Assembly: GCA_028829895.1 (NCBI GenBank)
Contig: CM054183.1
Location: 13,458,975 to 13,522,974, forward strand
Source of the DNA: Sinotaia quadrata
Lineage: Eukaryota; Mollusca; Gastropoda; Architaenioglossa; Viviparidae
DNA: 64,000 nt
Reading direction: 5' to 3'
Shown in pieces: positions 57,801 through 64,000 of this stretch (the first letter of the stretch is position 1; every line of letters begins with the position of its first letter). The translations under genes were made by a program, and so were the position numbers. A model generated the notes under the pieces. That model had not been told where the DNA came from. It ran no database searches and worked only from the letters and a program-made list of their open reading frames with translations.

Positions 57801-60800
57801 AATTAACAAGCCTCCAAAGAGTTATGTCCCCTTTGATATTACTAAATGAAATTACAAAAAGGCAAGTATAGTATAAAATGTAAAAGATATGATTTTAATA
57901 TGTTGCACTAATTTGAAAAATAATTGGGAAAACTAAATTAAAAGTTGCTTGTTGGAAAAGGGAGTACTAGACTAATCAAAGTAATAAAACTATATGATGT
58001 GATTAGAGTTTTTGGTTGCTGACTTAAGACTAACATCTAGTTATCTTGATGAATCTGGTTGTGATAGGTGTGTCTTGTAGGACCATTGACTGGCTGGTGC
58101 TACAACAGCAGGTCTGTCCATTAAAGCTCATCTCATCTACACTCACTTGGATGCTGCCCTAGCAGGATGGAGTTGTCGCAAAACTTCTAATGAGTTGGAG
58201 TGTAGCTTTGTAACAGTTACTCTTATTAAGCAAACAGGCCTAAAAGGCTTTCACACAGTGTTTAATTTTCTTGCCTTTAGATATTATTTATACTAATTAG
58301 GATTCACTTGTGAATGTGAAATTAACAAGCAAAAATATAAAATACCCAACAAATAATTGATATTACCATTACCATGCTTTGTCATCTATCAACAAAGAAT
58401 AGTTCTAAGTTACAGATAATGTAATTAAAAAGCAATAATTATTGAATCATCGATTATCGATCATGGTTTCAAGTCAGGTACTAATGATTACATACTTTAA
58501 CACAGTCACTACTTAGGAAATAAGGAATTATTACAGTTATGTCTTTAATTAAACCAATTCTTACCATAATCAGCAACTAGGCTATGCAAAATGAACATGC
58601 ATTTGTAGATGGCTAGAATAAGGCCTTTGCTTCTCAGGAGAACACAATATATATTTTTATGCTTGTATTTGACTGTCCATGCATTGCTTCTAAAGAGTAT
58701 TAGAAATGGCAAGTTTTATTCCCTTTGCAAAGTCTGTGGGTTTGTACTTGGGGGTTTCCGTGTGTGGCTCCAATTAGCTTTCTTTTATTGGTCCAATTAG
58801 TGCTATTCTGGCTAGACTGTGTTGATGGATCATGACAGTATGAGTAATTGACTAATATGTGGTGATTCTTTCACAGTAATAAGTGAGAAAAATTTTGCAT
58901 ACCTTACAGTCAACTTGTGACAAACACTGCAGTGCTTATCAGTATTATACTATGGTAAAATTGTTTCAATATATGCAGTTTGCATATACACAATCATGTT
59001 AATTGGCTCTTGTCAACGGCTGGATAAGCTGCATGTTTGAGGCAACAGAGTTGAGTTGCATCACCCCACACTATTCTTTACTCATCTCTAACTTAACACA
59101 ACTAAGTGCTGATTTCTAGAACACTGGTATCAGCTGGATAAGGACTATAATGTTCTTCATTTACTCTAACTGACAATGTATCAAATTTCAAAATAACAAA
59201 TGGGTCATTTAAGAGATCTAACACCTAGACTTTTTAAAAATGTGCTTGGCAGCCTGGTTGATTTTCTTTTTATCCAGACATTTAATCACTTGTAAAACAA
59301 TGCATGATTATCCTTGTGCTCCCAAGAGATCCCCAACTTGATGTTTAATCACAAAACAATGAATGTTTATCCTTTTACTCCCAGAAAGACAACCCCCAAC
59401 TGAAATTACAAAAGAGGTTCCTGACATCAAGGAATTTGTATGAACTTTGATCCAACATATTTATGGGATTACTGAAGTATTTTTGACAATCTTTTTTTTA
59501 AAAAAACTTTTTTTTTACCAAATGATTTCCCAACTAATTGTAATCTCAATAAAAGCCAAGAAATGGTGGTTATTGTATGCAAACTTAAATGTAGTTTGAG
59601 GTCCACATTTCAAAACACTGCACACCTTAATTCTGACATTATGTGAAGCAAAAGTGCCTTTTGATTTTAAAGTTGTGTCACATAGGAATGCAAGATGTGT
59701 TCGAAGCCTGGATAATAGTAATTTTTTTTTCAATTTTTGTCACTTGCACATGATATAGAACTAACACCATATTAAGTTAAATTCATATTTTTCAAGGCAT
59801 AAATAAATTAAACAATGAATTCTGACCTCATTTCATTAGGGCAATGCTGCACTTTGACCTCTTGCAACTTGATTTAATTATAAAACTTTAAAAAACAATT
59901 CTTTTAGTTTTAGGCTCAATGGAATGTCTATTACAAGAAGTCTATGAGATAAGGAAAGATTAATTTCCTAAAGAAAACTAAGACTGCAATCTTAAGGTCT
60001 CTGAACTTGTTAAATGACAAGAACTGTGGGTTATATACATATGGAATTCCTTATTTCCAAATGAGATGTAACTTAGTTACTATCCCAAATGAAACTATTA
60101 TATCCTAGGATATACTGAATATCTCGAATTAAAAATTTATATCTCAGGATACACTTAATGTTATAAATGAAAATAGGATATGCTAAGAACTCAATTTTGA
60201 TAAAGATGTTCTGTTAGTTTTAATTACTGAACCAGATTCACAGTCTGCAATGTATACTTTCAGTGTACTTATTAATTTTAAATACTTTAATAGTCATGCA
60301 AAACATCAATGCCCAGCTGAGGATATTTCTGTCTGATTTTCATGGACATCTGATGTATTGGAAATACATTTAATATTTTTTTCACTGACCAGTATTTCAA
60401 ATGACACTAGTTTTCAGAAGTCTAGAAATCATCGTAGCCTTTCATAGGTGTTTAAAGAATTAGACGATAATTCAATCAATAATAGTGATTTCTATTTTCT
60501 TTCATACTGTGTAACTTGGCAGATTCTATGGTTCCAAGCTGTTTGATCAATACAGTAGGTATATACATAATGATTATAGTACTTTCAAGTATTGAACTCT
60601 TGCAATAGAATAAGAGAATATGAAATAAAAGCTTGTAACAAAATAATGGTTAAATTAAAATAAATTATTAAGGACTATGTTTTTTAGAGCTAAGTTTTGT
60701 AAGCATAACAGTGTTTTAAATATGCAAGTACTTCGTTCCTAGTAAGACTGAATAATGTACCTGAGACTTCGGCACAGAGCAAGCAATAAATACTTTACTC

Positions 60801-60998
60801 TGCTTCTTTGCTCAGAAATCACTTTACTCAAATACTGGTCTCCACTATGACATAAAAATCAAAGTAGAGTGGCAGAGTAATTGAGATAATTGTCTTTTTG
60901 ATCGAATGACTGGTATATAGAATAAAATGTGTATTTACAAAGGAAGACGTAATGAAATGGGTTAAAAAAATAAGCATAGAATCTAAATGTACAAAATT
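51801..60998. other. AT-rich intergenic DNA between two convergent genes
   Basis: About 9.2 kb between the SR gene and GATC 3' ends. Unlike the first 46 kb, it has almost no long tandem arrays. Near 52.8-53.8 kb the strand is rich in diverged GGATTTGGAT and GGATCC words. A protein-like but unassigned - strand frame lies at 55544-55774, near an 8-bp inverted repeat ACCACATG-AATC-CATGTGGT. I recognise no gene. Confidence 0.5.
55544..55774 (-). other. 76-codon reading frame, unassigned
   Basis: The - frame includes ASAANVFSFFHWILRSFKKE and SHFERFFDSLARLEADCVHC, ends at a stop at 55544 and is not low complexity. The next - frame downstream (55213-55464) also looks partly protein-like. No family recognised and no clear splice sites; a decayed coding fragment is possible. 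Confidence 0.2.
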
Positions 60999-61004
60999 TT
61001 TATT
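60999..61004 (-). terminator. Polyadenylation signal of GATC
   Basis: TTTATT on the + strand is AATAAA on the - strand, about 103 bases after the GATC stop at 61107-61109. Confidence 0.6.
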
Positions 61005-61106
61005 TCAATCCTGAAAGTCTTTGGATGCAGTCCTTTCTTTTAAGTAAGTGCCATATGTTAAAAAATATTGTAGAAGTAAATTCTGTGAAACTCGAGTCCC
61101 TGAGGC

Positions 61107-63996
61107 TCAAGTGAGCTTGTCTTTATAATGCTGCTCTTTCTTCTTGAGAGGAATATTTCCTGAAAGTAAATTTTTCTGATGTGAGCAGACAAGAGAAAGA
61201 AATAATATATAAATAACGGTTTTTAAAAAATTTAAATTGCTACAGTTTCATACAAAAAGTATGTTACTGTGGGTGATGAATTTGGATAAAGACTAATTTA
61301 ATAATATTTCAAATTTACCTAGCAAATTGTGAGGAAAAGGGAAATAACTATGGTGAAACTACTAACAGGTATGTCCTTATGGAACGAAAATAACATTTAA
61401 AATAGTAAAACCACAATAAGGTAGTTTAAAGATCATAACATTGCTCAGCCTGTGAAAATTAGTTTGAAACTAGCAAATAAACATATTCATAAATATAACC
61501 CAAAGGAGACAAAAATAGTGTATATATGTTTAGTGTCTAAATGTTGTAAACTTGTCAAAGCATTAAACATAACTCTACCTTAATTTCTTTAGCACAAATC
61601 AATTGTGCAAATTTTGAAAGAACTAAAAGATATTTTTACATACATCAACCACATAGCGAAGTACATACCAGGTGGCGCAACAAAAAAGTCTTCTTCTAAT
61701 CTGCTAGCATTGGAAAGGATCTCTTCTTTACAGTTTCCTTCAGTCACTTCATCAGCACGAAGATAGAGTGCTCTGCAATAAACAGTACTTCAAGCTATAA
61801 AAAAAAATGGAAAAGTATGTTATATTGAAGAAAATAGACAATACTTTTGCTTTTAAAAAAGGAAGGAAAAAGACATATCTCTAAAGACACCATGTTCACT
61901 ACTGTAGGTAACTCAGTTGAATTGTTAATATAAAACACTAAATAATTCCACCTCAAGTGAAACTGCCCCACAAATGGTCGACTAAAGTAATGATTGGGAG
62001 GACCACCTAAATTCAAACGACAAAATTCACAAAATAAAAAGGAAATAATATTGGATATATAAAAACAACTAATTAAATTATTATAACCAGACAAATTTAA
62101 AAATTAAATTAAAAAACTAGAGTAAAGAAATAAACAAGTAAAACAGAACAAATAATAAGCGAAATGATAAAAGATTAAAAGGAGAAAGGAAACAAAAAGG
62201 AAAAAAATAATAATAAGTAGAAGTATTAAATAATATAAAAGAAAAAAAGAGGACAATAAAAAATAAAAAGAGGGAGGAAGGAAAAGACAAGAAGGGTGTT
62301 GGGTTTTTGTTTTTTAAAAGGAAAAAAAACAACAACAAAAAACAAGAGCTCAGAGTGACCAAGAAAACAGAAGACTCTGACCGGCCAGGCATGAGATAAA
62401 CAGTAAAAACAACTTTGCGGAGAGCTGACCATTTGGAAATGATAGATAACAGAAACTAGGTTGACGTAGCCAGTGGGCTAAACCACCCCCCTCCCTTTCC
62501 CCCACAACCCCCTCACCCAGCGCGGAAGCCGAAAGCACCCCTTACATTAGCAAGCAACTTCAAGTGAAAATCACCTTTACATCAGACTGAACATTAAGAG
62601 AAAAGAAATAAAACCTTGCATCAATATGATCAAGAGCTGAACCGAATTAACCACAACAGCAATGTTGAAGTCTGAAATAGGTACTGCTGTGTCTTGGGGA
62701 TAGTTCACTGGGTTTATTGGTGTAAAGGGCAGGCAATTCTAAAGCATTCTACAGCAACAGTTTGGAATAGGGGTGGGGAAGTAAGTACACAATATTCAAA
62801 TAGTCATATGTGTATACCCTTTGAACTAAAGATGCTACATGCACACATTCACAGTGACAGCACTATAAGAATACAACTGTATGTGTATTCATGCACATAA
62901 TAAAACAAATTGTGTCAGTTAATGGTAAACGAACATTTTATGGTGTCCCAATTGCTCCTTATACAATCCAAGTGTACAGATACAGGATTCTGATAATAAC
63001 TAAATAAGTCTTTGACGATGAATTGTATGTTAAAAATGATGATACAACTGTCATGCTTGTTACTTATGTTAAGAGTCTTGTCTTTGTTTAGCTGTACATT
63101 TGTAAATTCACTTTATTTACATTTCTCTTTTGAAAATGCAAATTGATATAAAATGTCATTTCTTGTGTGGATTCATTGTGTTTTTGAAGACTCTGAGTGC
63201 AATTATTGTAAAGCACTAAGTGCATTTAAAAGATTAAGTGCTTTTTCATGTCATCTTTATTAATACACACACACACACAAAGATGACTGAAATTTCACCA
63301 TACAGTTTTGGAAATAAATATTTAAAAATGCTAGAAAACATGTCCATACCATTAATATTAAAAAATAAATAAGTGACTCAAATGACATAAGACATCGAGT
63401 CACAATCCAGCTACAAATCTGGAAGTCTTAAAATAAATGGTGTAATGACAGATTATGAATCTGTACACTGTTGATATTTTAATGATTATAATATTTTATT
63501 GTGTTTTATTGCATTTTATTTATAAAAAAATTGCATATGAGGAAGTACATATATTCACTAATATACTGTGTATTATATTTTACAAAAAAGAAAATATGTA
63601 TTCACTCTAAAGTGTTCTTATTCATTTTCTATTCATACTTTTATAAGGACAATTAATTATTCAATTCACATTTAAATATTCAGCTTTAATAATAATATCC
63701 TTTCAATTTAGTTGTCAGTCTTTCTCTATACCCTCAAGTTTCTAACCAATTTAATGGTAGTTATCTCTGTTCCATTTGAATTTGAACAGGACATTTTTAA
63801 CTGCTAGCAAGGTTAACAACTCTAACCTGTCCTCTAGCACACTATCCATGGGCTCCACTCCATCTGTATTTACCATATACAGCTGGTTAGCAGATGATAT
63901 GGCTGCCTGCAGTCGTTTCAGGCCTTCCTCATTGCTGAACTCCACCAAAGACAATCTTTCTAAATGTTCTACCAAGTTCCGGGATATATCTTCAAC
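61107..63996 (-). CDS. GATC: GATC, glutamyl-tRNA(Gln) amidotransferase subunit C, mitochondrial (3' part)
   Basis: GatC is the small subunit that holds the GatA and GatB subunits together. The complex converts mis-acylated Glu-tRNA(Gln) to Gln-tRNA(Gln) in mitochondria. Three exons join in phase on the - strand: 63827-63996 (56 codons plus two bases), 61669-61772 and 61107-61159 (stop TGA 61109-61107). Diagnostic stretches are [40 protein letters not shown] and FVAPPGNIPL, all matching the conserved parts of animal GATC. The first visible exon begins right after an AG at 63998-63997, with a stop in frame before it, so that AG is taken as an acceptor; the transit-peptide exon lies beyond base 64000. 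Introns are 2054 and 509 bp. The protein tail [12 protein letters not shown] is short and lysine-rich. Confidence 0.95.
61773..63826. other. GATC intron, 2.05 kb
   Basis: The - strand intron begins GTTAGAG and ends TTATTGCAG. It contains an A/G-rich tract (about 62095-62345 on the + strand), which explains several Phe/Leu-rich frames, a copy of the 4.1-kb core repeat at 62519-62554, and a short (AC)n at about 63265-63280. No other coding feature was seen. Confidence 0.6.
62519..62554. repeat. Diverged copy of the core repeat seen at 4.05-4.18 kb
   Basis: Reads AGCGCGGAAGCCGAAAGCAC then CCCTTACATTAGCAAGCA, matching 4126-4168 with a few changes. Both copies lie in introns of unrelated genes. 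Confidence 0.6.
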
Positions 63997-64000
63997 CTAT

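Overview
The window is nuclear DNA of an animal. Genes are split by long GT-AG introns, the sequence is AT-rich, there are many micro- and minisatellites and decayed transposons, and no operons. The proteins look invertebrate; a lophotrochozoan such as a mollusc is my guess, but nothing here fixes the phylum.

Three genes are supported by spliced reading frames that join in phase. (1) The 3' half of a cytosolic sulfotransferase lies on the + strand, with exons 3838-3941, 7120-7294 and 12396-12505; its 5' exons are not seen and probably lie before base 1. (2) A complete SR splicing factor of the SRSF1/SRSF9 (SF2/ASF) type lies on the + strand: four exons, 46792-51605, 224 residues. (3) The 3' part of GATC, the C subunit of the mitochondrial Glu-tRNA(Gln) amidotransferase, lies on the - strand with exons 63827-63996, 61669-61772 and 61107-61159; its 5' end is beyond base 64000.

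Layout: 1-12.5 kb is the sulfotransferase tail with large, repeat-filled introns. 12.5-40.4 kb has no recognised gene. It is packed with tandem arrays whose unit lengths are unrelated in sequence (20, 24, 32, 40, 42, 51, 58 and 76 bp and others), a degenerate CT-rich minisatellite of about 2.5 kb at 30.6-33.1 kb, and an interspersed element that interrupts a tandem array at 37.7-38.2 kb. 40.4-46.4 kb holds exon-like fragments of an unidentified sequence (one of them also present inverted at 27 kb), a non-LTR retrotransposon remnant, and an AT-rich segment in three copies, one split by a hAT element with a perfect 8-bp target duplication. 46.4-51.8 kb is the SR gene with a housekeeping-like promoter. 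51.8-61 kb is AT-rich and almost free of long tandem arrays. 61-64 kb is GATC.

The most interesting observation is gene order. The SRSF1/9-type gene and GATC are convergent neighbours here, and human SRSF9 and GATC are also convergent neighbours on chromosome 12, which suggests an old conserved linkage. I found no CRISPR array, rRNA, tRNA, or clearly novel multi-gene system.
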